Shown piece by piece: positions 35,286 to 44,528 of a stretch of 64,000 nt of DNA (within the stretch, counting starts at the first letter, position 1; every line of letters starts with the position of its first letter). This stretch comes from an uncultured Rhodospirillales bacterium. Its GTDB lineage: Bacteria > Pseudomonadota > Alphaproteobacteria > Reyranellales > Reyranellaceae. A program made the translations under genes and the position numbers. Where the stretch lies: assembly GCA_902825855.1 (NCBI GenBank), contig CADECW010000009.1:41240-105239 (forward strand), read 5' to 3'. Below the pieces are notes generated by a model. The model made no database searches and was not told the origin of the DNA. It saw only the letters and a list, made by a program, of their open reading frames with translations.

Positions 35286-38200
35286 CGTGAGCCCTCCATT
35301 TCGCGAACTTTCTCGAGCACGGCGGCTACGGCGGCGCGCTGTTCGTCGATGTCCGTAGCCTCCGCCTCGGCGGCGGCGTGGCTGGCCGCCAGCGTCATGA
35401 GGGCGCCGACCAGCGGCGTCGCCCGCTTTTCGCCGGTGATGAGGGGCAGGACACGGCGCGCGACATCCATCGGTGTGATGCCGCTCGAGATCGACATCAT
35501 GGGCACGTCTACGCCGAGGGATTGCTCGACCGTGTTGCGCAACTCTAGCATCATCAGGGAGTCCATGCCGATCTCGGCCAGTGGACGGTGGCGGTCGACC
35601 TCCTTCGCCGGCAGGCGCAGCACCCGCGCGATCTCCTCGACGACGATCTCGACCAGAGCGTCGTTCGCATCGTCGGAGGGCAGCGCGCGCAGTCGCTCGA
35701 CGATGGCGGTGTGATCGGCGGCATGTCGCGCCCCCAAGGATGCTCCGATGGTGCCAAAGGTCGGCGTGCGTACCGCTGCCAGCTCGCGCTTGGCGATTGC
35801 CCAGTCGATGCGGGCAATGGCACAGCCAGCCGTCGTCTGATTCCCGAAGGAGTCGTGGATCCAGTCGAGGCCATCGAGCGCTGTCTTCGCCGGGAGCAAG
35901 CTGGACGAGAATCGCTTATTGAGGTTGACGTCGGTGGCGATGTGTCGCGACAGGTAGCCGACGTCCTCGATGCCGCCCCAGGCGACCGCGAGGGCGGGAA
36001 CGCCGCGCGACCACAGCCGGCGCGCCAGGCCTTCGACGAAGCCATTGGCAGCGACGTAGTTGAACTGGCCTGGGTTGCCGAACAGCGTCGTGGCTGACGA
36101 ATAGAACAACAGATAGTCGAGTTGCAGGCCGGCAACCGATTGTTCGATATTGAGCGCGCCCTGGACCTTGGGCCGCATCACCGTGTCGATTGCCGCCGCA
36201 TCCATGCCTTCGATCAGGCGATCGTCCAGAACCATCGCGGCGTGGACGATGCCCTTGATCGGCCCTCGCGCCGCGACCCGCTCCAGAAAGCGCGAGAACG
36301 CGAGGCCGTCGGCGACATCGACACGCTCGAGCAAGACCTCGACACCCCGGTCGCGCAGATCTCCCACCTTGGCAAGGTCGCTTTCCGAAGGCTGGGCAGT
36401 ACGGCTGGCCAGCACCAGCCGGGTAGCGCCGCGCCCGGCGAGCCAGGCTGCTGTCGCAAGGCCGAAACCGCTGGTACCGCCGACAACGACATGCAGGGCG
36501 TCGGAGTCGACTGGGAACTTGCCGCAGACCGTGCTCAGAGCCGTCGCCCGGTCGGCCGCCTTCACCACGATCTTGCCGATATGACCGGCGCGCTGCATGA
36601 GGCGGAACGCGTCGACGATACGGCCGGGATCGAAAACGCGGTGCGGCAGGGGCGCCAGCTCTCCCGCTGCGATGAGGTCGATAACTTCGCCGAACAGCCG
36701 GCGTGCCAACTCCCGATGCTCGCCGATCAACTGGTCGATGTCGACGCCGAAATAGGAAAGGTTGCGTCGGAGTGGCCGGAGGCCGAGATGGGTGTTCGCG
36801 TAGAAGTCTCGCTTGCCCAGTTCGACGAAGCGTCCGAACGGCCGCAGGCAATCCATCGACCGCGCCATCGCCTCGCCGGTCAGCGAATTCAGCACGATGT
36901 CGACGCCCTTGCCGGCGGTGTGCGCGGCGATCTCATCCGCGAAAGAGAGGCTGCGCGAGCTGCAGACAAAGTCGACGCCGAGATTGCGCAGGAAAGCCCG
37001 TTTCTCGTCGCTGCCTGCGGTGGCGATGATGCGGGCGCCGCGCTGCCTTGCGACCTGGATGGCGGCAAGACCGACTGCGCCCGCGCCGCCGTGGACCAGC
37101 ACCGTTTCGCCAGCGCGGAGGTGCGCCAGGTGAACCAGCGAATAGTAGGCAGTGAGGAAAGCCACCGGTATGGAGCACGCCGCTTCGAAGGACATGCCGG
37201 CAGGCAACGGGCTGACGGCAGACGTCAGTGCGACCACGTGGCTCGCGAAGGCACGCGGCGCGAAGGCAACCACGCGGTCGCCGACCTTGAAGGTGCCGCC
37301 ACCTGCACCGCAGCGGACGACGGTTCCGGCGCACTCCATGCCCAGTCCAGGTCCCGAATACCCGTCTTCCAGGGCCTCCTCGGGCAGCAGTCGGAGATTC
37401 CACATGACGTCGCGGAAGTTCAAGCCAGTGGCCCGGACGGCGATCTCGATCTCGTCCGTTCCGGGCTCACGTCGGGTCTCCGCCGCCCAGGCCAGGCCGT
37501 TGCGGCCATGGCCTTGGCGGCGTGCCAGGACGACGGAAGTGTCGGCCGTCACCGGTCGGTCCGGGCTCGCGCCAAGGATGCCGCGCTGGACACGGAAGAC
37601 GTAGCGATGCCCACTCGCGATGAAGATTTCGAATTCGCCGTCGGGCGCGAGAAGCTCTTCCGCCAGGCCTTCGGCCGCGGCCGCTGGCAACGATCCCGCC
37701 AAACCCAGACAGCGGATCTGCAGCCCGGCATATTCGTTCTGCGCGACGCGCATCGCCGCTGTGACCGCACACCATACCGGCAGTTCGAGAGCCGAAGCGT
37801 TGTGTAGCTTCTCGCCAAAGTCAACGACAACCCAGAGACGGGCAGGATTCGCCGCAAGTTTGCGGCAACACTCGGCCAGCCGCGTCAAGTGATCCGCCAG
37901 GACGTTGGAGGCTTCGAACTCGGCCGAGGTTACATCGATCAGCCAAGTCACGTCCGTCGGCGCGACAGGTCCGCCGTCGCTGTCTGCTGCGGCCTTGCGG
38001 TCGGCAAGGCGGTCGCGCAGGCGGCCGGCGACGGTATGCGCCTCCGGCTCGCTGCCTTCCCACGAGAAGATCGTCGCATCCGCCATCGGCGGCCTGCTCG
38101 GCCTGGCGTGATGCACCACGATGCCTCGAACGACGACGCCGATCCGGGCGTCGCCGAGGATCGGCATCGCTGACACATCTTCGAACCCAGCAACCTGGAA

Positions 38201-41200
38201 TTCGTCGATCCACTCCTGGCCGGTCAGCAGCGCGCCGACTGGAAATTCGGCGTTGGCCGATCTTGCCCACCATTTCGAACGGGTGCCGCGAACGATGTCC
38301 AAGAAGACGCTGGGTGCCGGCTCGGCCGCCAGGACGGCGGCGCCCGGTCGCAGGACGCGGGCGACATTGACAAGGCCGCCCGTTGTCGCCGCGACTTCGC
38401 TCAGTCCGTCGACTGCGCACGCCAAGTCCATGCTGTGGCTCGCGATCGCCTCGACATCGGCCCAGGGAACGCAACGCACGCGCGGATAGTCGTCCGCCAG
38501 CAGCAGGCGCGCCTGCTCCACTCTGTCGGTCTCCAGATCGGCGACGGTAAGGTCGAGATTCGGGAACATCTCGACAAGATCGATCGCGGCATCGACGTGC
38601 TGCGCCCCGATCATGAACAGGCGCACCAGCCGGTCGCTTCCGGCACGGGCGATGGCGCGTTCGATATCGACGAGGACGGCCTTCCGCAACAGAATCGATT
38701 GGCTGGAACTCATGGCGAGTTGCCGCCAATGCGCGGTGTTGAAATCGGCCGGCGTTTCCGGATCGCCGGCGACGATGCGCTCGAGAAGCTCTTCGATGCG
38801 TGCCAGGCTGGCGGCCTCGGCGGCCATGGTCGGATGGCGCAAGGCGAGCGAACCTACGATCGACGCGACGTCCGGCAGCTCACAGGCGCTGGCGAGTGTC
38901 TTCTCGCCGTCGGCATCGACGGCAAGCCCGCGATACTCGAGATGCCAGAGCAGCGCCGAGCGCAGGAATGTCGACGAATCCGATGGCGCCGCCTTGCCGT
39001 CGCTTGCTGGATCATCGGCGGCGTGGCGGGCGCCTCGCGCGGCAAAGGCCTTCCATGTGGCGCAGAGGCAGCCGGCTTCCAACAAGAGCAGAGCCTCGCG
39101 GAACGCTTCCTGCTCGCCGCTTGAAGCCGCACCTGCGCTTGAGGCGCAGTCGAGGGCCGACCGGCCGCCGGCTCGGTCGAGGCGCCACGTCGTCATGTGA
39201 TAGGTGTGCGACTGGGCGGTCGGTATCGTATCGGCCGGCGCATCGACAAGGCGCGCGCTCTCGACGGCTAGAATGAGCTTGCCGTCGGCATCATACAGTT
39301 CGACGTCGATGAGCAACGACGTCGACGATTGGCGAAGCGTACGCGCGACGGCGACAGAAGCGGCCTTGCCGGGCGAGAAGGCCCGCACGCAACCGAACCG
39401 GATCGGCAGGTACGGTTTCATCGGCATGTCGGCGACGCCTGCCTCTTCCGACGCGAACAGGGCGTGAAACGCCGAGTCGAAGGCTGTCAGGTCGATGACG
39501 TACGAATCGATTGTGTCGGCGGCCGGCGAGTCGAGGCTGGCGATGGCACGCTTGGGATGAGGGAAAGCGACGTGACGCGCCCGCTGGAATGCCGGACCAT
39601 AGTCGAAGCCGAGGGCCCTTGCGCGTTCGTAGACCTTGCGCTTGACGACTGAAATCGTGCCCGGATCTTCCGGCTGGAGCGGGGTCATTCGGCTGGTGAT
39701 GGGAGACCGACCGACCACGCCGCGCGCATGGACGGACCAGTCACGAACTCCGCCCCGGGCGCGTGACAGGAATTCCGCGAGACCCGTCTCGGGCGACAGC
39801 CGCAGCAGGGTTTCGAACGACGTGCGGCCGTCGAACACCAGCGGCCGCACGATGTCGAAGTCGCGCAGTTCGAGGGACGCGTCAGGGTGGAGGGCGCGAG
39901 CCGCGGCCATCATCACTTCTGCAAAGGCAGTTGCAGGAAAGACGGGCGCTCCCGCGATTTTGTGATCCTGGAGCCAAGGGAACAGGACAGGGTCGACGGT
40001 CGAGAACCATTCGAAGCAATCCAGGCGATAGCGGCGGCCCAGCAGTGGATGCTCGGCCGGCGACATGACGGTTGTTGCCTCCATTGTCGGCCGCGCGATG
40101 AACGCCGTGTGCTGCCACGGATAGAGCGGCAGGACCACCGCGGATGCCGGCGGCGGCCCGAAGAAGCGCTGCAGGTCGACGTTTCCTCCGGAGAGCAGGA
40201 CCTTGGCGGCGGCGCGTTCGATCGGATCGGAGGCGGTCTGGCCGTCGGTCTCGTTCATCGTCTCGATGACCGCGCCACGAGTGCCGGCTTCGCGCTGAAT
40301 GTCGCGGACAAAGCTCGTGAGGATCGGCTTTGGCCCAACCTCGACGAAGATCCTGAAGCCGTCCTCCAACAGGCGCGACAGGGCCGCCTCGAACCGCACC
40401 GCTTCGCGGACATTGAGCCACCAGTGCTCGGCGCCCAGCATCTCGGCCGTGGCAGTATCGCCCGTCACCGATGAGATCATCTTGCGGCGAAGCGGGAGAG
40501 GCTTCAGTCCGTTGAGTTCGCGCAGCAGCGGCGCACGCACGGAGTCGATGAGCGAGCTGTGGAAGGGATAGTCGATGTCTAGTCGGCGCGCGCTGACGCG
40601 AATGCGGTCGGCCGCCGCCAGCACGCGCTCGATTTCCTGCACGGGCCCGGAGACCGTGACGTTGCGCCAGCTGTTGATGGCGGCTACGTCGATGCTCGCT
40701 GCATTGACGGCCTTCAAAAAGCGACGTGTCTCGCGCTCGCTCAGCATCAGCGCCGCCATGCCGCCCGAGCCACGCGTAGCTTCCTGATGTCGGCTGCGCG
40801 CGATGACGATGTCGATGGCCTGTTCCAGGCTGAGCGCGCCCGCTGCCCAAGCGGCGGAGATTTCGCCGACGCTGTGCCCCAGCATTGCGGTTGCCGTCAC
40901 GCCAGCCTCCTCGAGAGCGCGAACGGACGCAACCTGCATCGCCAGCAGCAGGGGCTGCGAATACGGGGCCTGGCGGAGCTTCTCCGCGAGGCTCTCGTCG
41001 AACAGCAGGTCGACGGTCGACCAGCTCAGCACCTTGTCGAAGTGCCCGTCGATTTCTCTCAAGGCATCGCGGAAGTGGGCATTGCTGTTCCACGCCTGCC
41101 GGCCCATGCCCGCCCATTGAGCGCCATTGCCCGAAAACAGGAAGGCCACCGGAAGCTCGTTGCCCAAGGCCTGGCCGGTCACTACGACGGGATCCTTCTC

Positions 41201-42733
41201 GCCGGCAGCAAGACGTCGGGCATGGCGTCGGATCTCGTCCGTCGTTTCGCCGAGGACCAGCGCGCGGTGCGGCAGCAGGTCGCGCTGGTGCGCGCAGGCG
41301 GCAATGAATTCCACCGCCGCGCGCGGCGCAGCCGGCCAATTGGCGTCGCAGTCGGCTGCCAGTTGCGGCAAGGCTTCGGCGCTGTGGGCCGTCAGCAGCA
41401 GGGGCGGCGCCGGCGTTTCGTTGCGGAAATAGACGATGTGCGCGGCGCCGGCGTCGCCGCGCACGACGACATGGGCATTGGTGCCGCCAAATCCGAACGA
41501 ATTGACCCCTGCCAGTCCGGGCACGCGGCGTTCGCGCGGGCGCCAGTTGCGGTCGATCAGCTGAAGGTTGAGTTCATCAAACGGGATGTTGGGGTTGGGC
41601 GTTTGTTGATGCAGCGTCGCCGGTACGATGCCGTGCTCCAGCGCCAATACGGACTTCAACAAGCCGGCGAGGCCCGACACCGGCTCGAGATGGCCGATGT
41701 TCGACTTCACCGACCCGATGGGAAGCGGCTGAGACCGTCGTTGAGCCAGGCCTTTGCCGAGCGCGTCGGCCTCGATCGGATCGCCAACGGGTGTCCCCGT
41801 GCCATGGGCTTCCACGAACAGCAGATCAGCCGGATCGATCGCGAAATCGTGGTAGACGCGTTCGACCAGATTGCGCTGCGACTGGGCGGATGGCAACGAC
41901 AGGCCGGTAGTGCGCCCATCCTGGTTCATGCCCGAACCGACGATCACGCCATGGATTCGATTGCGCGCCTTGTGTGCTGCCGCCGTCGAGCGCAGGACCA
42001 TGACGATGGTGCCCTCGGAGCGAACATAACCGTCGGCGCCGGCATCGAAGGGGCGACACAGGCCGGTCGGCGACAGCATCGTGGCGCGGGAGAAGCCGAC
42101 ATAGGAGAACGGCGACAACAGCACATTTACGCCGCCGACAATCGCAGTATCGATCGTGCCGTTGCGGATCGCCTCCGATGCCAGATGGAGAGCGACCATG
42201 GAGGATGAGCACGCGGTGTCGATGGCGATGCTGGGGCCGCGCAGGTCAAGCGTGTAGGAAACCCGGTTGGCGGCCACGCTGACGGAGTTGCCCGTCATCA
42301 TGTGCACATCGGCCATGGACGGATCGGCGAAGAAGCGGGCGACGTAGTCGACAGAGGAGGCGCCGATGTAGACACCGGTGTCGCTGCCAGCCAGGGTTGA
42401 GGCCCGGATACCCGCGTGAGCCAGAGCGTCGCAAGAGACTTCGAGGAGATGGCGATGTTGAGGATCGACCTGGCATGCCTCGCGCGGGCTCATGCCGAAC
42501 GCTGCTGCGTCGAACCCCCAAACGTCGTCGATCACGCCGGCTGCGAAGGTGTAGGAGCGGCCGGGCTGATCGAGTGCGGGATGATAAAAAGGGCGCGTCG
42601 GGAAGCGATCCGGCGTGATCTCAGTGACCGCGCAGCGGTTATCTTTCAGTAGCTCCCACAACTTCGCGCTGTGCTGTGCGCCAGGAACGCGGCAAGCATA
42701 GCCGACAATGGCGATCTCGCCTCTGGACTGCAT
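35282..42733 (-). CDS. rkpA: Reducing type I polyketide/fatty acid synthase (RkpA-like)
   Basis: About 2483 residues. Order: KS (Cys175 in DTACSSSM, His310, His348), AT (GHSVGE, Ser621; YPFH at 722-725 suggests malonyl-CoA), DH (H924-x3-G-x4-P933 and D1086-x3-H1090). A degenerate methyltransferase-like region follows (~1200-1540; MIGAQHV replaces the SAM glycine loop). Then ER (HGGAGAVGLAA, ~1881), KR (GGTSGFG ~2085, Ser2212/2213, Tyr2226, LDD type) and ACP (GMDSLM, Ser2392). There is no thioesterase, so release probably uses the coupled oxoamine synthase. One full module with all reducing domains implies iterative synthesis of a saturated chain. The N-terminus MQSRGEIAIVGYACRVPG supports the start. 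Confidence 0.92.
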   Translation of the reverse strand: MQSRGEIAIVGYACRVPGAQHSAKLWELLKDNRCAVTEITPDRFPTRPFYHPALDQPGRSYTFAAGVIDDVWGFDAAAFGMSPREACQVDPQHRHLLEVSCDALAHAGIRASTLAGSDTGVYIGASSVDYVARFFADPSMADVHMMTGNSVSVAANRVSYTLDLRGPSIAIDTACSSSMVALHLASEAIRNGTIDTAIVGGVNVLLSPFSYVGFSRATMLSPTGLCRPFDAGADGYVRSEGTIVMVLRSTAAAHKARNRIHGVIVGSGMNQDGRTTGLSLPSAQSQRNLVERVYHDFAIDPADLLFVEAHGTGTPVGDPIEADALGKGLAQRRSQPLPIGSVKSNIGHLEPVSGLAGLLKSVLALEHGIVPATLHQQTPNPNIPFDELNLQLIDRNWRPRERRVPGLAGVNSFGFGGTNAHVVVRGDAGAAHIVYFRNETPAPPLLLTAHSAEALPQLAADCDANWPAAPRAAVEFIAACAHQRDLLPHRALVLGETTDEIRRHARRLAAGEKDPVVVTGQALGNELPVAFLFSGNGAQWAGMGRQAWNSNAHFRDALREIDGHFDKVLSWSTVDLLFDESLAEKLRQAPYSQPLLLAMQVASVRALEEAGVTATAMLGHSVGEISAAWAAGALSLEQAIDIVIARSRHQEATRGSGGMAALMLSERETRRFLKAVNAASIDVAAINSWRNVTVSGPVQEIERVLAAADRIRVSARRLDIDYPFHSSLIDSVRAPLLRELNGLKPLPLRRKMISSVTGDTATAEMLGAEHWWLNVREAVRFEAALSRLLEDGFRIFVEVGPKPILTSFVRDIQREAGTRGAVIETMNETDGQTASDPIERAAAKVLLSGGNVDLQRFFGPPPASAVVLPLYPWQHTAFIARPTMEATTVMSPAEHPLLGRRYRLDCFEWFSTVDPVLFPWLQDHKIAGAPVFPATAFAEVMMAAARALHPDASLELRDFDIVRPLVFDGRTSFETLLRLSPETGLAEFLSRARGGVRDWSVHARGVVGRSPITSRMTPLQPEDPGTISVVKRKVYERARALGFDYGPAFQRARHVAFPHPKRAIASLDSPAADTIDSYVIDLTAFDSAFHALFASEEAGVADMPMKPYLPIRFGCVRAFSPGKAASVAVARTLRQSSTSLLIDVELYDADGKLILAVESARLVDAPADTIPTAQSHTYHMTTWRLDRAGGRSALDCASSAGAASSGEQEAFREALLLLEAGCLCATWKAFAARGARHAADDPASDGKAAPSDSSTFLRSALLWHLEYRGLAVDADGEKTLASACELPDVASIVGSLALRHPTMAAEAASLARIEELLERIVAGDPETPADFNTAHWRQLAMSSSQSILLRKAVLVDIERAIARAGSDRLVRLFMIGAQHVDAAIDLVEMFPNLDLTVADLETDRVEQARLLLADDYPRVRCVPWADVEAIASHSMDLACAVDGLSEVAATTGGLVNVARVLRPGAAVLAAEPAPSVFLDIVRGTRSKWWARSANAEFPVGALLTGQEWIDEFQVAGFEDVSAMPILGDARIGVVVRGIVVHHARPSRPPMADATIFSWEGSEPEAHTVAGRLRDRLADRKAAADSDGGPVAPTDVTWLIDVTSAEFEASNVLADHLTRLAECCRKLAANPARLWVVVDFGEKLHNASALELPVWCAVTAAMRVAQNEYAGLQIRCLGLAGSLPAAAAEGLAEELLAPDGEFEIFIASGHRYVFRVQRGILGASPDRPVTADTSVVLARRQGHGRNGLAWAAETRREPGTDEIEIAVRATGLNFRDVMWNLRLLPEEALEDGYSGPGLGMECAGTVVRCGAGGGTFKVGDRVVAFAPRAFASHVVALTSAVSPLPAGMSFEAACSIPVAFLTAYYSLVHLAHLRAGETVLVHGGAGAVGLAAIQVARQRGARIIATAGSDEKRAFLRNLGVDFVCSSRSLSFADEIAAHTAGKGVDIVLNSLTGEAMARSMDCLRPFGRFVELGKRDFYANTHLGLRPLRRNLSYFGVDIDQLIGEHRELARRLFGEVIDLIAAGELAPLPHRVFDPGRIVDAFRLMQRAGHIGKIVVKAADRATALSTVCGKFPVDSDALHVVVGGTSGFGLATAAWLAGRGATRLVLASRTAQPSESDLAKVGDLRDRGVEVLLERVDVADGLAFSRFLERVAARGPIKGIVHAAMVLDDRLIEGMDAAAIDTVMRPKVQGALNIEQSVAGLQLDYLLFYSSATTLFGNPGQFNYVAANGFVEGLARRLWSRGVPALAVAWGGIEDVGYLSRHIATDVNLNKRFSSSLLPAKTALDGLDWIHDSFGNQTTAGCAIARIDWAIAKRELAAVRTPTFGTIGASLGARHAADHTAIVERLRALPSDDANDALVEIVVEEIARVLRLPAKEVDRHRPLAEIGMDSLMMLELRNTVEQSLGVDVPMMSISSGITPMDVARRVLPLITGEKRATPLVGALMTLAASHAAAEAEATDIDEQRAAVAAVLEKVREMEGSR

Positions 42734-43102
42734 GCCCCCTTGTCTCTTCCCGTCACAATCGGCTGCGTCGAGTTCTTCGTCGCATCCCGGTTTTATGGCG
42801 CTGCACGAAACATATGTCCAAAGAATTTTTTGGCATTCAGCTGGTGGTTGGGGACGAGCTCGATCTCTCGCTTTCGGGACCGTGGCCGATATTTTCGGCT
42901 CGGAGTCGATATCGCCGAGACGTTCATCTTAGAAACGGGTGGCTAAGGGTCATTGATTTTGTAACAGCTCTATCGTTCAGCGAGTTGACACGCAGTTTGC
43001 TACGTTCAACTGCAATTAGCTTTGACACCCGTTAGGAGGGCAGCTTACAAGCGGCCGTCGGCAGGACGGCCACTGCCTGATAGCGTGGAAAAGGGGCAGG
43101 GT
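42734..43102. promoter_or_regulatory. Divergent control region between PKS operon and dehydrogenase gene
   Basis: A 369-nt, relatively AT-rich intergenic region between divergent transcription units. It holds two copies of TTGACAC (42985 and 43022) 37 nt apart. An inverted repeat AGTTGA-16 nt-TCAACT (42984-43011) overlaps the first copy. The -10 elements are not clear (weak TTACAA at 43045 for the second copy). AAGGGG at 43091-43096 is the ribosome site for the dehydrogenase ATG at 43103. A joint control point for lipid and capsule genes is possible. Confidence 0.4.
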
Positions 43103-44464
43103 ATGCAGGACGAGCTGGAGGCGCGCGCGGCCGAAGACATGGTCGCGAGCCTGGTCCGGCGATTTTCGGCCCACCAAGCGACTGTAGGAATCATCGGCTT
43201 GGGATATGTCGGCCTGCCGCTCGCCTGCACTTTTGCGCGTACGGGATTTACCGTACTGGGGTTCGACATCGACCCTGGCAAGGTGCAACAGCTCAACGCC
43301 GGCCAGTCGTACATCCGACACATCGACGGCGCTAATATTTTCGCAGCGCTCAGAACGGGCCGATTCGCTGCGACCACCGACTTTGCACGCCTTGACGAGG
43401 TCGACGTCATCATACTCTGCGTGCCGACGCCGCTGACTCGCTATCGCGAGCCAGACCTCTCCTTCGTGAAGGGGACGGCAGACTCGATCGCTCCCCACCT
43501 GAAACCGGGGCACCTGGTGGTTCTCGAGTCGACGACCTATCCCGGCACTACGCGGGACGTCCTGAAACCCATTCTGGAGCGGTCCGGGCTGCGCTCCGGC
43601 CGAGATTTCTTCCTTGCCTATTCGCCGGAACGTGAAGACCCAGGCAACAGGCACTTCTCAACGGCAGCTATTCCCAAGGTTGTCGGCGCTGAGGGACCGC
43701 AGGCACTGCAGTTGGCATGCGCGCTCTACGATGAAGTGGTGGCGCGTACCGTGCCGGCATCGTCCCTGGAGGCGGCGGAAGCCGTCAAACTCACGGAGAA
43801 CATCTTCCGCTCGGTCAATATCGCGCTGGTCAACGAGCTCAAGGTCGTGTTCGAGGCGATGGGTATCGACGTGTGGGAGGTGATTGAGGCGGCAAAAACC
43901 AAGCCCTTTGGATACATGCCGTTCTACCCAGGGCCCGGACTCGGCGGCCACTGCATTCCAATCGATCCATTCTACCTGACCTGGAAGGCACGGGAATACG
44001 ACCTGGTCACGCGGTTCATTGAATTGGCCGGCGAGATAAACACGGCAATGCCGTACCGGGTCGTCGATCGGACGATCCAGGCCTTGAACGAGCGTCGCCG
44101 CCTGGCACCCAATGGGGCAAGCGTGCTGGTTGTGGGTATCGCTTACAAGAAGAACATAGACGATACCCGCGAGAGTCCGGCGTTCAAGATAATGGAACTG
44201 CTGGAGAAACGGGGCGCGCGGGTCTCGTTCTACGATCCGATCGTCCAGCAGATACCGCCGACGCGGGAGCATGCGGAATTTGCCGGGCGGCGATCGGTTC
44301 AATTTGCCCATGATGTGATCGCGGCTTTCGATGCCGCCATCATTTGCACCGATCACGATGCCGTCAACTACGGTCAGCTCGTAGCGTGGTCGCACCTTGT
44401 CATCGATACTCGAAACGCCTGCGGTCACCGCTCGATAATTGACGAGCACGTAGTCAAGGCATGA
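43103..44464 (+). CDS. Nucleotide-sugar 6-dehydrogenase (UDP-HexNAc type)
   Basis: About 453 residues. NAD-binding GLGYVG (32-37), LCVPTP, ESTTYPGTT, the SPEREDPGN motif of the UDP-N-acetylhexosamine branch (WbpA/TviB/WecC-like), Lys229/Asn233 (KLTENIFR) and catalytic Cys284 in GGHCIPIDP. It oxidises the C6 alcohol to a uronate, giving a negatively charged capsule sugar. ATG 43103 is preferred (AAGGGG 6 nt upstream) over the TTG at 43022. The substrate branch is inferred from SPEREDPGN and would need an assay or tree. Likely the functional replacement of the broken ugd at 52.3 kb. Confidence 0.9.
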   Translation: MQDELEARAAEDMVASLVRRFSAHQATVGIIGLGYVGLPLACTFARTGFTVLGFDIDPGKVQQLNAGQSYIRHIDGANIFAALRTGRFAATTDFARLDEVDVIILCVPTPLTRYREPDLSFVKGTADSIAPHLKPGHLVVLESTTYPGTTRDVLKPILERSGLRSGRDFFLAYSPEREDPGNRHFSTAAIPKVVGAEGPQALQLACALYDEVVARTVPASSLEAAEAVKLTENIFRSVNIALVNELKVVFEAMGIDVWEVIEAAKTKPFGYMPFYPGPGLGGHCIPIDPFYLTWKAREYDLVTRFIELAGEINTAMPYRVVDRTIQALNERRRLAPNGASVLVVGIAYKKNIDDTRESPAFKIMELLEKRGARVSFYDPIVQQIPPTREHAEFAGRRSVQFAHDVIAAFDAAIICTDHDAVNYGQLVAWSHLVIDTRNACGHRSIIDEHVVKA

Positions 44465-44528
44465 TGCCGCGGCAGCGCTGCGGAGCCTCCGGGCATCTAT
44501 GGTCGAGTTACGGAGAACAGTTGCTGCG

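Noticed and set aside
36122..37807. Long plus-strand open frame inside the PKS gene
   Set aside because: Opposite-strand shadow of the ER/KR region; no start context and no recognisable domain.
40787..42208. Plus-strand open frame of over 470 codons opposite the KS-AT region
   Set aside because: Antisense shadow; the PKS motifs on the other strand are unambiguous.
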